Assembly (NCBI GenBank): GCA_028280305.1
Contig: JANQMC010000164.1
Location: forward strand, 1 to 33,541
Direction of reading: 5' to 3'
DNA: 33,541 nucleotides
Origin: Pelagibius sp.
GTDB lineage: Bacteria > Pseudomonadota > Alphaproteobacteria > Kiloniellales > Kiloniellaceae
Shown here: in pieces, positions 22,690 to 31,624 of the stretch
Layout of the letters: the number at the start of each line of letters is the position of its first letter
How positions within the stretch are numbered: position 1 is the first letter of the stretch
Position numbers and translations under genes: made by a program
Notes under the pieces: model-generated
What the model saw: only the letters and a program-made list of their open reading frames with translations
What the model was told of the DNA's origin: nothing
Database searches by the model: none

Positions 22690-23319
22690 TCACTTGCCGA
22701 TCATGCCGAGGAATTCCTGGCGGGTCTTTGGGTCCTTGCGGAAGGCGCCGAGCATGCGGCTGGTCACCATGGAGGTGCCGGGCTTGTGCACGCCGCGGGT
22801 GGTCATGCACTGGTGGCTCGCCTCGATCACCACGGCGACACCGTGGGGCTGCAGCACCGCCTCGATGGTATTGGCGATCTGCGCCGTCATCTTTTCCTGG
22901 ATCTGCAGGCGGCGGGCGTAGACCTCCACCACCCGCGCCAGCTTGGAAATGCCGACCACCCGGGTGCGGGGAAAATAGGCGACATGGGCGACGCCGATGA
23001 TCGGCACCATGTGATGCTCGCAGTGACTTTCGAAACGGATGTCGCGCAGCAGCACCATCTCGTCGTAGCCGTCGGTCTCCTCGAAGGTCCGCTGCAGCAT
23101 CTCCACCGGGTCGATCTGGTAGCCGCCGAAAAACTCCTCATAGGCCCGCACCACCCGGTCCGGGGTGCCGAGCAGGCCCTCGCGCGCCGGGTCGTCGCCG
23201 GCCCAGCGCAGCAGGGTGCGCACCGCCTCTTCCGCCTCGGCCCGGTCCGGCCGGCGTGCGGCCGAAGCTTCGCGCTCCTCAGCCAGCGCCTGGCGCACGT
23301 CCTGTACCTTACTCATCAT
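22690..23319 (-). CDS. folE: GTP cyclohydrolase I (FolE1)
   Basis: This 209-residue enzyme converts GTP to dihydroneopterin triphosphate, the first step in folate and pterin synthesis. Zinc ligands are Cys100 and His103 ([10 protein letters not shown]) and Cys171 (HQCMTTRGV). [20 protein letters not shown] and the C-terminal TRQEFL are family segments. Length and residue spacing match the E. coli enzyme. GGAGGAATCG precedes two successive ATGs (23319, 23316). A TTGACA hexamer lies upstream on the minus strand (23462-23457), but its -10 partner is weak. The downstream gene is a pteridine-reductase-like SDR, probably cotranscribed. Confidence 0.97.
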   Translation of the reverse strand: MMSKVQDVRQALAEEREASAARRPDRAEAEEAVRTLLRWAGDDPAREGLLGTPDRVVRAYEEFFGGYQIDPVEMLQRTFEETDGYDEMVLLRDIRFESHCEHHMVPIIGVAHVAYFPRTRVVGISKLARVVEVYARRLQIQEKMTAQIANTIEAVLQPHGVAVVIEASHQCMTTRGVHKPGTSMVTSRMLGAFRKDPKTRQEFLGMIGK

Positions 23320-23513
23320 CGATTCCTCCGCTCACATCGCCAGCCATGAGATAGGCCGCCGCGCCGCGATTCCAAGCAAGCGGAGCAGGAAAGCGCAAGG
23401 GCGGATTAACGAAGGCTCGGCAAAAGCCCAAGGACCCAACTGATCCGGTCGCCCCGTGTCAAGCAATGGGGTCAGGTCTTGCGTTAAGGGGGAGGGTGAA
23501 CGGTCTATGCGGT

Positions 23514-23600
23514 TGGTGCCCCTGGCCTGACTCGAACAGGCACTCCCTTGCGAGAAACAGATTTTGAGTCTGTCGCGTCTACCAATTCCGCCACAGGGGC
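23514..23600 (-). tRNA. tRNA-Leu (anticodon CAA)
   Basis: The minus strand folds as an 87-nt class II tRNA with the 3' CCA encoded. The acceptor stem is gcccctg paired with caggggc. The anticodon stem-loop is acaga-ctcaaaa-tctgt, giving anticodon CAA for UUG codons. A long variable arm is present, as in leucine tRNAs, and the T-arm contains GTTCGAGTC. No sign of integration (repeat of the 3' end, integrase) was seen next to it. Confidence 0.96.
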
Positions 23601-24350
23601 CCAGCGTCGCTGCCGTCTGCGGGCCCCGGGGAACCGAAATTCTGGGGAATCGGGTTCCCGGGACCGGCGCGGCGCATCATAGCCGGGGGCGCGGCCTTGG
23701 CAACCGCTCTCTGCGGCGCGCCATGCCCCAATCGTCTTACCCTCAGCAGACATCGGCGGCGGGATTGTCGTCCTCTCGGCAAGACCCCCAACATCTTGTG
23801 GTTCGTCGGTCTGCAAGGGTTGTAGGGGCCTGAAACCCGCACGCTTTTCTATGGAACTGGTTCTGGAGTCAGGCTTAAATGATCAAGTCATGCGGCAAGC
23901 GACTAGCTGATTTTCGGTCGCTTCATCTAAGCCCGTCATCGAAGCGGCGCAGCCGTGCGGCCTTATGGCGCCCGAGGTAGAGGGTGCCCGGAGGTGTTCA
24001 GGACCGCAGTTTAGCGGGGCTTGGGCGGGAGTTACGAGTGGGGAAGTTCGATGAGGGATGGACACTAGGCAGGCCGGAGGCTGGCTGACCCCTGGTGTCG
24101 TAACGGGAAGATACCTGGCATCGCAACCACGCAAGATCGTGGCTGATGGGATGAGCGGCCGCCCCCGCCTTTGCGCGATCCGGCGGAACGCCCGCCACCC
24201 CCGGGGACGATCGGTGAAGCGAAACGCTTGGCTGAGGAATGAAGAAGCGCGAGACAGCGCCGTGCAACGCAGATCTCCTCACATGGCCTGCTGGACCCAA
24301 GCCCGCTGGTTGCGGCTGGAACTCTCCCGGAAAGGGTTGGAGTAGCCGTT
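23601..24350. other. 750-bp region with no recognisable gene
   Basis: Short open frames occur on both strands, but none has a ribosome site plus plausible protein content. I looked for RNase P RNA, tmRNA, SRP RNA and 6S-like signatures and recognised none. The right part (about 24100-24350) probably includes the promoter and a long 5' leader for the cold-shock gene. A 20-codon frame, ATG at 24283 to TAG at 24345, ends 5 bases before the cold-shock start and could be a leader peptide, but it lacks a ribosome site. Confidence 0.4.
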
Positions 24351-24857
24351 GTGATGAATGATCATGATTTCGAGTCGCAGGAGATCACCCACCGCGAAGT
24401 GACCGCCGTGGTGAAGTGGTTCAATGTGACAAAAGGCTTTGGTTTTGTTCAATTGGACGACGGGGCGCCGGATGCTTTTTTGCACATCTCAGTGGTGGAG
24501 CGTTCCGGCAACCGCGAGTTCATGGAAGGTACGACGATCGTCTGTGACCTGATGCAGGGCCGCAAGGGTCTGCAGGTTGCGGAGATCCACCGGGTGGAAT
24601 CAACGCCGGCGGCACCACCCAGCGATTTCCAGGGCGGTGGCGGCGAAACCGAGACCGTTGAGGGCACCGTCAAGTTCTTCAATGCGGAAAAGGGTTTCGG
24701 CTTTGTCATTCCGGATAACGGCAGCAAAGACGTCTTCGTTTCCGGACGTACGCTGGAGCGTTTCGGCCTGACCGCGCTGGAGCCCAATCAAAGGGTGCGT
24801 CTGCAGACACGCATGGGCCAGAAAGGCCCCATGGCCGAGCACGTCGAACTGCTCTAG
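24351..24857 (+). CDS. Cold-shock protein with two CSD domains
   Basis: This 168-residue RNA/DNA-binding protein has two cold-shock domains, at about residues 16-83 and 101-168. Each has the RNP1 motif: KGFGFVQ in VKWFNVTKGFGFVQ and KGFGFVI in VKFFNAEKGFGFVI. RNP2 is DAFLHIS in the first domain and the altered DVFVSGR in the second, so the second may bind nucleic acid differently. A Gly/Pro-rich linker joins them. Two-domain forms are common in alphaproteobacteria. GGAG lies 8 bases before a GTG at 24351, and an ATG follows directly at 24354, so either may start translation. A long upstream region suggests leader-mediated control. Confidence 0.93.
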   Translation: MMNDHDFESQEITHREVTAVVKWFNVTKGFGFVQLDDGAPDAFLHISVVERSGNREFMEGTTIVCDLMQGRKGLQVAEIHRVESTPAAPPSDFQGGGGETETVEGTVKFFNAEKGFGFVIPDNGSKDVFVSGRTLERFGLTALEPNQRVRLQTRMGQKGPMAEHVELL

Positions 24858-24920
24858 CGGGCTGCCGCAAAGCGGGCCCCGGCAAGGAGAAGCAGCGGGG
24901 AGACCGGGGAGCCTCCGGCC

Positions 24921-25025
24921 ATCCTTCGAGACAGCCCCTTACCGGGCTTCCTCAGCATGAGGCGCTTATCACCGCGTTCAAGTCAGCCTCATGCTGAGGA
25001 GGCTTGAAAGGCCGTCTCGAAGCAT
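24921..25025. repeat. Large imperfect inverted repeat (dispersed-element type)
   Basis: A left arm of about 43 bp (24921-24963) and a right arm of about 40 bp (24986-25025) pair over most of their length, with a loop of about 22 bp. The outer part pairs cttcgagac with gtctcgaag and the inner part pairs cctcagcatgaggc with gcctcatgctgagg. Elements with these cttcgagac/cctcagcatgagg sequences are frequent between genes of many alphaproteobacteria, from general memory. It lies between convergent genes (cold-shock plus, NTF2-like minus) and may also work as a bidirectional terminator. Confidence 0.8.
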
Positions 25026-25060
25026 GATTGAGCCGCTTTCCCGACTTCTTCGCGGGCCCG

Positions 25061-25465
25061 CTATTGCAGGCTGCTTTCCTCTTCTTCTGGCAGTTCGCCC
25101 GGCGGCGCGTTGCAGGGTCCGGCCTGGTGATGAACCATGCGCCAGGTTTCCGCTTCGCGCAGGAAAACATTCGTCGCGACCAGCAGGTTGGCGCCGATCA
25201 GCTCATAACAGGTCACAAAAGCGCTGTCGGCGTAGCGGTAGGCCCGGGCGCCGCGGCAAGTGATGGCCGGCGCCGAATCATTGGCGAGGATCGCCGCCCA
25301 GCTCTGCATCACCTCTTCCCGTCCGGTGATCACCGGCCAGCCCGGATGGATACAGGCCACCGGCGCCCGCTCGGCCCAAAGCCGGTCCATCGCCGCCAAA
25401 TCCCGCACCTGAAAGGCGAAGTAGAAGGTGTCATTGGCAAAGAGAACGTCGGCGTGTTCCTGCAT
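25061..25465 (-). CDS. NTF2-like/SnoaL-type small protein
   Basis: This 134-residue protein has the cone-shaped NTF2-like fold by sequence pattern: an N-terminal helix region ANDTFYFAFQVRDLAAMDRLW, then HPGWPVITGREEVMQSW, which is typical of DUF4440/SnoaL_3 proteins. A strand-rich second half contains LLVATNVFLREAETWRMVHHQAGP. Members include enzymes and ligand-binding proteins, so no specific activity can be claimed. The ATG at 25465 has GGGAAA nearby. The frame continues upstream but only through the antisense of the next gene. It diverges from the YqaA-like gene with a 192-bp gap. Confidence 0.85.
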   Translation of the reverse strand: MQEHADVLFANDTFYFAFQVRDLAAMDRLWAERAPVACIHPGWPVITGREEVMQSWAAILANDSAPAITCRGARAYRYADSAFVTCYELIGANLLVATNVFLREAETWRMVHHQAGPCNAPPGELPEEEESSLQ

Positions 25466-25657
25466 GCTTTCCCACGGGCGCCCGTAATGAATCAAAATCC
25501 GGACATCAAAGCCGGCAGCAAGGCTAACACTTTCCCCGGCCGGTTGCCCGTGGCAAGTGACCCTGGTAAAGGGAGCGGTCTCCGGCGCCGCGGCCCGTCT
25601 CTCCAGGACGGTTCCCGCCAGGGAACGGACACCAGCAGGCAAACGGAGCGGCAATCG

Positions 25658-26239
25658 GTGCTGAGGCGGACCTACGATTGGACCATGGAACAGGCGGGCC
25701 ACCGCCATGCGCTCTGGGTTCTGGCGGCTGTTTCCTTCACGGAATCCTCGTTCTTTCCGATCCCACCCGACATCCTGATGATCCCGATGATCCTGGCCGC
25801 GCCGCACCGCGCCTGGCTGATCGCCGCGGTCTGCACCCTGGCCTCCGTCGCCGGCGGGCTTGCCGGTTACGCCATCGGCGCGCTGCTGTTCGATACCATC
25901 GGCCAGCCGATCGTCGCCTTCTACGGCTACCTGGACCGCTTCGCCGAGTTCCAGCAGCAATACGAGGAATGGGGCGCCTGGATCGTCGCCGGCGCCGGCG
26001 TCACGCCCTTTCCCTACAAGGTGATCACCATCATGTCCGGCGTGATGAGTCTGGACCTGGTGGTCTTCTCCATTGCCTCGGTGCTGTCGCGCGGCCTGCG
26101 TTTCTTCATCCTGGCGGCGCTCTTGTGGAAGTTCGGGCCGCCGATCCGCGGCTTCATCGAGCGCTACCTGCCCTGGCTCGCAACCCTGTTCTTCGTGCTG
26201 CTCTTCGCCGGCTTTGTCGCGCTGCGTTATCTGTTCTAG
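25658..26239 (+). CDS. YqaA-family inner-membrane protein (DedA-like superfamily)
   Basis: This 193-residue membrane protein has four or five hydrophobic segments. Its N-terminus RRTYDWTMEQAGHRHALW and the motif SFTESSFFPIPPDILMIPM are typical of the YqaA group within the SNARE-associated/DedA superfamily. Further conserved parts are GYAIGALLFD and GAGVTPFPYKVITIMSG. Related proteins are linked to lipid flipping and envelope homeostasis; the role here is inferred. A GTG at 25658 is chosen because GGAG lies 9 bases ahead and it includes the conserved N-terminus that the ATG at 25685 would lose. A 9-bp GC-rich hairpin follows the gene. Confidence 0.9.
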   Translation: MLRRTYDWTMEQAGHRHALWVLAAVSFTESSFFPIPPDILMIPMILAAPHRAWLIAAVCTLASVAGGLAGYAIGALLFDTIGQPIVAFYGYLDRFAEFQQQYEEWGAWIVAGAGVTPFPYKVITIMSGVMSLDLVVFSIASVLSRGLRFFILAALLWKFGPPIRGFIERYLPWLATLFFVLLFAGFVALRYLF

Positions 26240-26298
26240 CGGCTCGGATACGGACCTCGGCGCGCTGGGGCATAACGGCGCCCCGCCTTGGCCTGTCG

Positions 26299-26324
26299 GG
26301 CGGGAGCCGGTAAGCTCCCGCCTT
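26299..26324 (+). terminator. Possible terminator hairpin after the YqaA-like gene
   Basis: GGCGGGAGC and GCTCCCGCC form a perfect 9-bp stem with a 6-base loop, 60 bases past the stop codon. Only two T residues follow, so intrinsic termination would be weak. It lies 42 bases ahead of the dsbB start. Confidence 0.4.
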
Positions 26325-26365
26325 CGCAAGTGGTCGCCGCGAAGAAAACGAAGGACCCTGGCTTA

Positions 26366-26881
26366 GTGACAACGCTTTCAATGCCGCGACATCCCTCCCC
26401 CCGGCTGTGGCCGGCGCTGCTGGCCCTGGCCTGCCTGGGTGCCCTCGGAACCGCTTTCGCGTCCCAGTATTGGGGCGGGCTCTACCCCTGCGTTCTCTGT
26501 GTCTATCAACGCTATGCCTATGGCGTGGCGCTGGCCGCCGCGCTGGCGGCGCTGTTGCTGGCCGGGCGCCAGGGCGCACGTCGGGCCGCACTGACCGCTG
26601 CCGGCCTAGCCTTTCTGGCCGGGGCCGGCCTTTCCGCCTTCCACGTCGGCGTGGAGCAACAGTGGTGGGAAGGCCTGGATTCCTGCAGCGCGCCGGGCCT
26701 GCCGCCGGATGCCACGGTCGATGAACTGCGTGAGCTGTTGCTGAACCAGCCTTTCGCGCCCTGCGACGCCGTGGCCTGGTCCCTGTTCGGCATTTCCATT
26801 GCCGGCTACAATCTGATCGCCTCGCTGGTGCTGGCGGCGCTGGCACTACGAGCCGGTTTCAGTGCCCGAGCCGCGGACTAA
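26366..26881 (+). CDS. dsbB: Disulfide bond formation protein DsbB
   Basis: This 171-residue inner-membrane protein should pass electrons from DsbA to ubiquinone. Four hydrophobic segments are visible. The first redox pair is Cys42/Cys45 in CVLCVYQR, and the second pair is Cys107 and Cys133 in the second periplasmic loop (LDSCSAP ... FAPCDAV), as in DsbB. A GTG at 26366 with AAGGA 10 bases ahead is chosen; the ATG at 26381 is an alternative that removes five residues. The gene precedes coq7, encoding a ubiquinone-synthesis enzyme, by 36 bases. No dsbA is in the window. Confidence 0.92.
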   Translation: MTTLSMPRHPSPRLWPALLALACLGALGTAFASQYWGGLYPCVLCVYQRYAYGVALAAALAALLLAGRQGARRAALTAAGLAFLAGAGLSAFHVGVEQQWWEGLDSCSAPGLPPDATVDELRELLLNQPFAPCDAVAWSLFGISIAGYNLIASLVLAALALRAGFSARAAD

Positions 26882-26917
26882 GTAAGAATCAGAAGAAACA
26901 CCGGAAAGAGGCCAAGC

Positions 26918-27511
26918 ATGACCGCAACAGACGACAGCGATCGAGAGGACACGGGCCGGGCCGGGCCGGCGCCCGGCACCTATCTGCCCGGCGATCCCGA
27001 TGATGCGGAGCGCCTTGCCCGCATGCTGCGGGTCGACCATGCCGGGGAATACGGCGCCCGGCGGATCTATGAAGGCCAGCTTGCGGTGTTGGGCCGCTCA
27101 CCGGTGGCGCCGACGATCCGCCACATGCACGAGCAGGAAGCCAAGCACCTGGAAACTTTCGAGCGTCTGTTGGTCGAAAACCGGGTCCGGCCGACGGTTC
27201 TGCAGCCGGTCTGGCACATCGCCGGTTTCGCGCTCGGCGCCGCCACGGCGCTGATGGGCGAGAAGGCGGCCATGGCCTGCACCGTGGCGGTGGAAGAGGT
27301 GATCGACGAACACTATGCCGATCAGGCCGAACAGTTGGACGAGACGCAGGGCGAGTTGAAGGACACCATCGAGGCTTTTCGCGCCGAGGAGCTGGAGCAC
27401 CGCGACATCGGTCTGGATCACGGCGCCGAAGAGGCAACCGGTTACGAAGCGCTGAGCGGCGTGGTGAAAGCCGGGTCGCGTCTGGCCATCTGGCTTTCCA
27501 CCCGCATCTGA
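26918..27511 (+). CDS. coq7: 3-demethoxyubiquinol 3-hydroxylase, COQ7 type
   Basis: This 197-residue di-iron monooxygenase carries out the C6 ring hydroxylation late in ubiquinone biosynthesis (the Coq7/Cat5 type rather than UbiF). The six metal ligands can be read as Glu44 (HAGEYGA), Glu74 and His77 (EQEAKH), Glu126 (VEEVIDEH), and Glu158 with His161 (EELEH). The spacing matches the mitochondrial enzyme except for a short indel before the last pair. The length is typical. GAAAGAGG lies 6 bases ahead of the ATG. It follows dsbB and is convergent with the HNH nuclease gene. Confidence 0.96.
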   Translation: MTATDDSDREDTGRAGPAPGTYLPGDPDDAERLARMLRVDHAGEYGARRIYEGQLAVLGRSPVAPTIRHMHEQEAKHLETFERLLVENRVRPTVLQPVWHIAGFALGAATALMGEKAAMACTVAVEEVIDEHYADQAEQLDETQGELKDTIEAFRAEELEHRDIGLDHGAEEATGYEALSGVVKAGSRLAIWLSTRI

Positions 27512-27554
27512 AATCCTGTCGCTGCCAGCGGCGCCAGCCGGCGGAAAGTCCGCC

Positions 27555-28118
27555 TCAGGTTTCCAGTTCGCTGTCCCAGTAAAGAAAATCCCGCCAACTC
27601 TCATGAAGGAAATTTGGCGGGAAGGAACGGCCGTTTTCTTGGAGCTGATAGGTCGTCGGCTCCTTCACCGGTCTCATAAGGGCCATTCCCGTCTCCTCCA
27701 GCAGCCTGTTGGCCTTGACGAGGTTACAGTCCTGACAGGCCGTGACCACGTTGTCCCAGGAGGTTCGCCCGCCGCGCGAGCGCGGCACGATGTGGTCGAA
27801 GGTCAGTTCCTCCGCGGGCAGCGCATCGGCGCAGTACTGACACTGAAAGTGATCGCGCAGAAACACGTTGAAGCGGGTGAAGGCCGGCCGCCGGTCCAGG
27901 CTGACGTACTGCTTCAGGGCGATGACGCTGGGCAGCTTCATTTCGAAGGTCGGCGAGCGTACGACCGTGTCGTATTCCGACACGATGTTCACCCTTTCCA
28001 GGAATACGGCTTTGATCGAATCCTGCCAGGACCAGAGCGACAGAGGGAAATAGCTCAACGGACGGAAGTCTGCGTTGAGAACGAGCGCCGGATGGGGTTG
28101 AGCGGCACCGGTCATCAT
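27555..28118 (-). CDS. HNH endonuclease-domain protein
   Basis: This 187-residue protein has an HNH nuclease domain at about residues 85-135. A zinc knuckle formed by Cys93/Cys96 and Cys128/Cys131 frames the catalytic His109 (FDHIVPRSRGG) and Asn123 (WDNVVTAC). The N-terminal part (VLNADFRPLSYFPLSLWSW) is the conserved lead-in of a chromosomal HNH family common across alphaproteobacteria. Its cellular role is not established. There is no adjacent methylase or toxin-antitoxin partner, so restriction or anti-phage activity is not supported by context. AAGGAG and AAAGGA precede two successive ATGs (28118, 28115). Confidence 0.93.
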   Translation of the reverse strand: MMTGAAQPHPALVLNADFRPLSYFPLSLWSWQDSIKAVFLERVNIVSEYDTVVRSPTFEMKLPSVIALKQYVSLDRRPAFTRFNVFLRDHFQCQYCADALPAEELTFDHIVPRSRGGRTSWDNVVTACQDCNLVKANRLLEETGMALMRPVKEPTTYQLQENGRSFPPNFLHESWRDFLYWDSELET

Positions 28119-28495
28119 CCGGTCCTTTCTCCTTCAGCTTCGTTCCATGGCTGAGTCGCCAAGCCAATAGACCACCAATAGATACTAAATGCCGGAGCCA
28201 CATACAAGATATGGGGATTCACTTCCCGCAGGCTTCATTGAAGATTCATAAAAGCAGGCCCGGAAAACGGGCGGAGCATACCCGGCCCTTGAGACCGCCG
28301 CCGCCCCCACGCGGCGGTGTTCCGGAACAGTCCCTGCAGCGGCCATACAACCTGGAAGACATATGTATGCAAACGTCTTAATTGATTGCGCTAAGAATTT
28401 TTAAACGGAAAGTGGAGAATTTTGTTGAAGCGTAACACCGGTGGTTGGGAGCCACTGACTTCTTTCTGCGCCAAAGTCCAAATGTGGGTGGAAAA
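28119..28495. other. 377-bp divergent intergenic region, no gene seen
   Basis: This gap should hold the promoters of the HNH gene (minus) and the chemotaxis receptor (plus). It contains a GCCCG-gaaaa-CGGGC hairpin at 28258-28272 and an AT-rich segment at about 28360-28425 with the short dyad AAGAC/GTCTT. I did not find a clear sigma28 (flagellar) promoter. No coding frame is convincing. Confidence 0.4.
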
Positions 28496-30679
28496 ATGCC
28501 AGAAACCTTGGGAAACAGGACCCCGCGCCGTGGGATGGCCCGCCTGACAATCGCGCGCAAGTTGCCGCTGGTGATCGTCGCGGCCGCCTTGGCCTCTGCC
28601 GTTGCGGTGGGCGTCAGCAACTATCTCAGCGCCGCCAACGCGCTCCGCCTTGAGGCAGAGCAGAAGCTCATGGCAATGCGCGCCGTACGCACCGCCGCCT
28701 TGAGCGATTACCTGGCATCGATTCAACAGGACCTTAGGATCCTGGCCGAAAATCAGACCGTGCTTTCTGCGCTGGCCGATTTCACCGACGGCTGGCGGGA
28801 GTTGGGGCCGGAGGCGGAAAGCGAACTGCAGCGCCTATACATCACCGAAAACCCCAACCCGACGGGGCAGAAGGAAAACCTCGACCGCGCTGCGGACGCA
28901 TCGCTCTACAGCAGCTATCACGGCAGCTATCACCCTTGGCTGCGCAGCTTTCTGCGTGAGCGCGGCTACTACGACATCTTTCTCTTCGACACCGAAGGCA
29001 ATCTCATCTACTCGGTGTTCAAGGAACTGGATTACGCCACCAACCTCAACAGCGGCGAGTGGAAGGACACCGATCTCGGCAATGCTTTTCGCGCCGCCGC
29101 GGCCAATCCGGTGGCCGGCAGCCAGACGTTCTTCGACTTCAAGCCCTATGCGCCGAGCCATGGCGCCCCGGCCAGTTTCATCTCGACGCCTCTGCTGGGC
29201 CCAGACGGTCAGTTGGCCGGCGTGCTGGTCTATCAGATGCCGATCGACAACCTGAACCACGTCATGCTGAACACGGCGGGCCTCGGTGAAACCGGCGAAT
29301 CCTACATCGTCGGCGAAGACCTCCTGATGCGCAGCACGTCGCGCTTCAGCGAAGAATCGACGATCCTCGTCCAGCGCATTGAAAACGACGCCGTGGCAAA
29401 GGCGCTGAGCGGTGAGTCGGGAATCCTCACGACTGAAAACTACCGCGGCCATCACGCGGAGATCGCTTATGGCGCTTTCGACTTCATGGGCACCCGCTGG
29501 GCACTGCTGGCCGAAATTGAGTCCGGAGAGATCTTTGCCGGAGTCGACCGGATGCGTAACACGGCGCTTCTTATCGCTGCTGTCGCACTGGCCGTGGTTT
29601 CGGCGCTCGGCTACCTGATGGCGCTTTCCATCGTTCGGCCGCTCACGGCGATGACCAGCGCGATGCGTAAGCTGGCCGCCGGCGACAAGCAAATCGCCAT
29701 CCCCGCCACCGAACGAAGCGACGAGCTGGGCGACATGGCGGCAGCGGTCCAGATCTTCAAGGACCAGGGGATCGCCGCCGACAAAATGGCGGCCGAACAG
29801 GCCGAGCGCGATTCGCGGGCAGCCCAGGAAAAGCGCGACGCGACCCTGAAGATGGCCGACGACCTGGAAGGCAGCATCAAGTCGGTGGTCGAGGCCGTCT
29901 CCTCGGCAGCCGATCAGTTGCAATCGACAGCCGGTGCCATGAGCGACTCTGCGCAAAGCACCGACCAGCGGGCCAATGAGGTTGCTTCGGCGGCCGACGA
30001 CGCCTCGTCAAGCGTTCAGACCGTCGCTTCGGCTTCGCAAGAACTGTCGAGTTCGATCCAGGAAATCAGCAAGCAGGTTTCTCAGTCCACGGAGATTTCA
30101 AAGGATGCCGTCGCCCGCGCCGAAGAGACCGCCCAGACGGTGGAAAGCCTGAGCGAGGGTGCACAGAAGATTGGCGATGTAATCTCGCTGATCAACGACA
30201 TTGCCGAACAGACCAATCTGCTGGCGCTCAACGCAACCATCGAAGCCGCCCGTGCCGGCGATGCCGGCAAAGGTTTTGCCGTGGTCGCCAACGAGGTGAA
30301 ATCGCTGGCCAACCAGACAGCCAAGGCGACCGAGGAGATCTCTGCGCAGATCAACGGCATGCAATCGGCGACCGGAGAGACGGTCACGGCCATCGAAGGG
30401 CTGCGCCAAGCCATCGACCGGATCAGCCAGGTCAGCGCCGGCATCGCCTCAGCGGTCGAGGAGCAGAACGCGGCCACGGCCGAGATCTCCCGCAATGTTC
30501 AGCAAGCCTCGCAAGGCACTGAGCGTGTGACCAGCAATATCCGCAGCGTCAGCGAGACCGCAGCCGAAACCGGCCAATCCGCCGGCCTGGTCTCCAGCGC
30601 GACGGAAGCGCTGTCGGGCGAGGCAGAGACGCTGCGCCGTTCGGTCGAGAGCGTCCTCGCTTCCATGCGTGCCGCCTAG
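28496..30679 (+). CDS. Methyl-accepting chemotaxis protein with dCache-like sensor
   Basis: This 727-residue receptor has transmembrane segments at about 24-44 and 357-380. Between them lies a periplasmic sensor of about 310 residues, of dCache_1 type by pattern ([20 protein letters not shown], then [14 protein letters not shown]). A HAMP domain follows (about 380-432), then a signalling coiled coil with the hairpin tip [20 protein letters not shown] at about 569-588. The C-terminus lacks an NWETF-like CheR/CheB tether. The ATG at 28496 has GGTGGA upstream. ATG 28535 is an alternative, and the frame's TTG at 28445 is unlikely. The ligand is unknown. No other chemotaxis genes are nearby. Confidence 0.95.
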   Translation: MPETLGNRTPRRGMARLTIARKLPLVIVAAALASAVAVGVSNYLSAANALRLEAEQKLMAMRAVRTAALSDYLASIQQDLRILAENQTVLSALADFTDGWRELGPEAESELQRLYITENPNPTGQKENLDRAADASLYSSYHGSYHPWLRSFLRERGYYDIFLFDTEGNLIYSVFKELDYATNLNSGEWKDTDLGNAFRAAAANPVAGSQTFFDFKPYAPSHGAPASFISTPLLGPDGQLAGVLVYQMPIDNLNHVMLNTAGLGETGESYIVGEDLLMRSTSRFSEESTILVQRIENDAVAKALSGESGILTTENYRGHHAEIAYGAFDFMGTRWALLAEIESGEIFAGVDRMRNTALLIAAVALAVVSALGYLMALSIVRPLTAMTSAMRKLAAGDKQIAIPATERSDELGDMAAAVQIFKDQGIAADKMAAEQAERDSRAAQEKRDATLKMADDLEGSIKSVVEAVSSAADQLQSTAGAMSDSAQSTDQRANEVASAADDASSSVQTVASASQELSSSIQEISKQVSQSTEISKDAVARAEETAQTVESLSEGAQKIGDVISLINDIAEQTNLLALNATIEAARAGDAGKGFAVVANEVKSLANQTAKATEEISAQINGMQSATGETVTAIEGLRQAIDRISQVSAGIASAVEEQNAATAEISRNVQQASQGTERVTSNIRSVSETAAETGQSAGLVSSATEALSGEAETLRRSVESVLASMRAA

Positions 30680-30711
30680 TCTGATTCCGCAGCTTCGGCC
30701 GGGGCATCATC

Positions 30712-31608
30712 CTAGCGGCGGCCAATCCGCAGGTCCGGGTCGGCCGCCGCCTCGGCAATGATGAAATCCAGCACCGCCCGGATCCGTGCGGTCCGGCGCA
30801 GGTCGCGGTGCGACAGCAGCCAGAGATCGATCGGCACGTCGAAGCTCTCCGGCAGCAACTGGACCAGCCGGTTGTCCTCACGCGCCATATAGTGCGGCAA
30901 AGCCATGATGCCGACCCCATTACGCAGCGCCGCAAGTTGCACGATGATCGAATTGCAGCGCAGGGCAACCTTGGCGTCCCTTGCCAGGCTTCTCAGCCGC
31001 CTTGCCTGGCGCAGATCGGCGGTCTCCCGCACCGATTCGATGATGTGATGGTCGGCCAGATCGCCCGGCGTCTCCGGCTTGCCGTGGGCCGAGAGGTAGG
31101 CGATGGAAGCGTAGAGCCCGCAGTGGACCTGACCGATCCGCCGGCCGATCAACTGATCGGATCGCGGATTGCCGATCCGCAGGGCGATGTCCGCCTCCCG
31201 CCGCAGCAGGTCATGGGCGGAAACCCCGGTCAGCAGTTCCACCTCGATCGCCGGATAGGCGCGCTGCAGGGCCGCCAGCCGCGGTGAAACCCAGAACGTC
31301 CCCAGGCCCTCTGCCGTGGCGATGCCGACACGGCCAGCAAGCGCCGTATCCGCCCCCTCGACCAGCCGTTCGATGTTGAAGGCATCGCGCTGCATGCGGG
31401 CCGCCGCCTCAACCGCGCGGCGGCCGGTCGCCGTCAGCTGATACCCCTGGTTCAAGCGGTCGAAGAGCCGCGCCTGAATGCGTTCTTCCAACTGGGCAAT
31501 GCGCCGGCCCACCGTCGGCTGGGCCACCCCCAGCAGACGGGCGGCGGCCGAGAGGCTGCCGCTCTCCGCAACCGCCAGGAAATAGCGGTAATCGTCCCAA
31601 TCCCGCAC
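30712..31608 (-). CDS. LysR-family transcriptional regulator
   Basis: This 298-residue regulator has an N-terminal winged helix-turn-helix (WDDYRYFLAVAESGSLSAAA, then VAQPTVGRRIAQLE). The C-terminal periplasmic-binding-like effector domain has ELLTGVSAHDLLRREADIAL and MALPHYMA. The opening WDDYRYF and VGRRIAQLE wording fits the LysR subgroup with a short N-terminus. A GTG at 31608 is chosen because GGAGGGG lies 4-5 bases ahead; the ATG at 31665 would begin within the inverted-repeat region. It diverges from a small ORF. LysR proteins often control the divergent neighbour. The effector is unknown. Confidence 0.93.
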   Translation of the reverse strand: MRDWDDYRYFLAVAESGSLSAAARLLGVAQPTVGRRIAQLEERIQARLFDRLNQGYQLTATGRRAVEAAARMQRDAFNIERLVEGADTALAGRVGIATAEGLGTFWVSPRLAALQRAYPAIEVELLTGVSAHDLLRREADIALRIGNPRSDQLIGRRIGQVHCGLYASIAYLSAHGKPETPGDLADHHIIESVRETADLRQARRLRSLARDAKVALRCNSIIVQLAALRNGVGIMALPHYMAREDNRLVQLLPESFDVPIDLWLLSHRDLRRTARIRAVLDFIIAEAAADPDLRIGRR

Positions 31609-31624
31609 GCCACCCCTCCAAACA

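Noticed and set aside
23514..23600. tRNA-Leu as an integration site for a mobile element
   Set aside because: No repeat of the tRNA 3' end, integrase or foreign-looking gene set was found. Downstream of the tRNA 3' end is folE after less than 200 bp.
23883..24345. Overlapping short open frames on both strands before the cold-shock gene
   Set aside because: None has a ribosome site or recognisable domain, and the translations have the composition of random high-GC sequence.
25466..26329. Long N-terminal extension of the NTF2-like protein on the minus strand
   Set aside because: The extension is antisense to the YqaA-like gene. Only the last 134 residues form a recognisable domain, and a proper ATG exists at 25465.
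27555..28118. HNH protein as part of a restriction or anti-phage system
   Set aside because: No methylase, helicase or toxin-antitoxin partner is adjacent. The family is a common chromosomal one in alphaproteobacteria.
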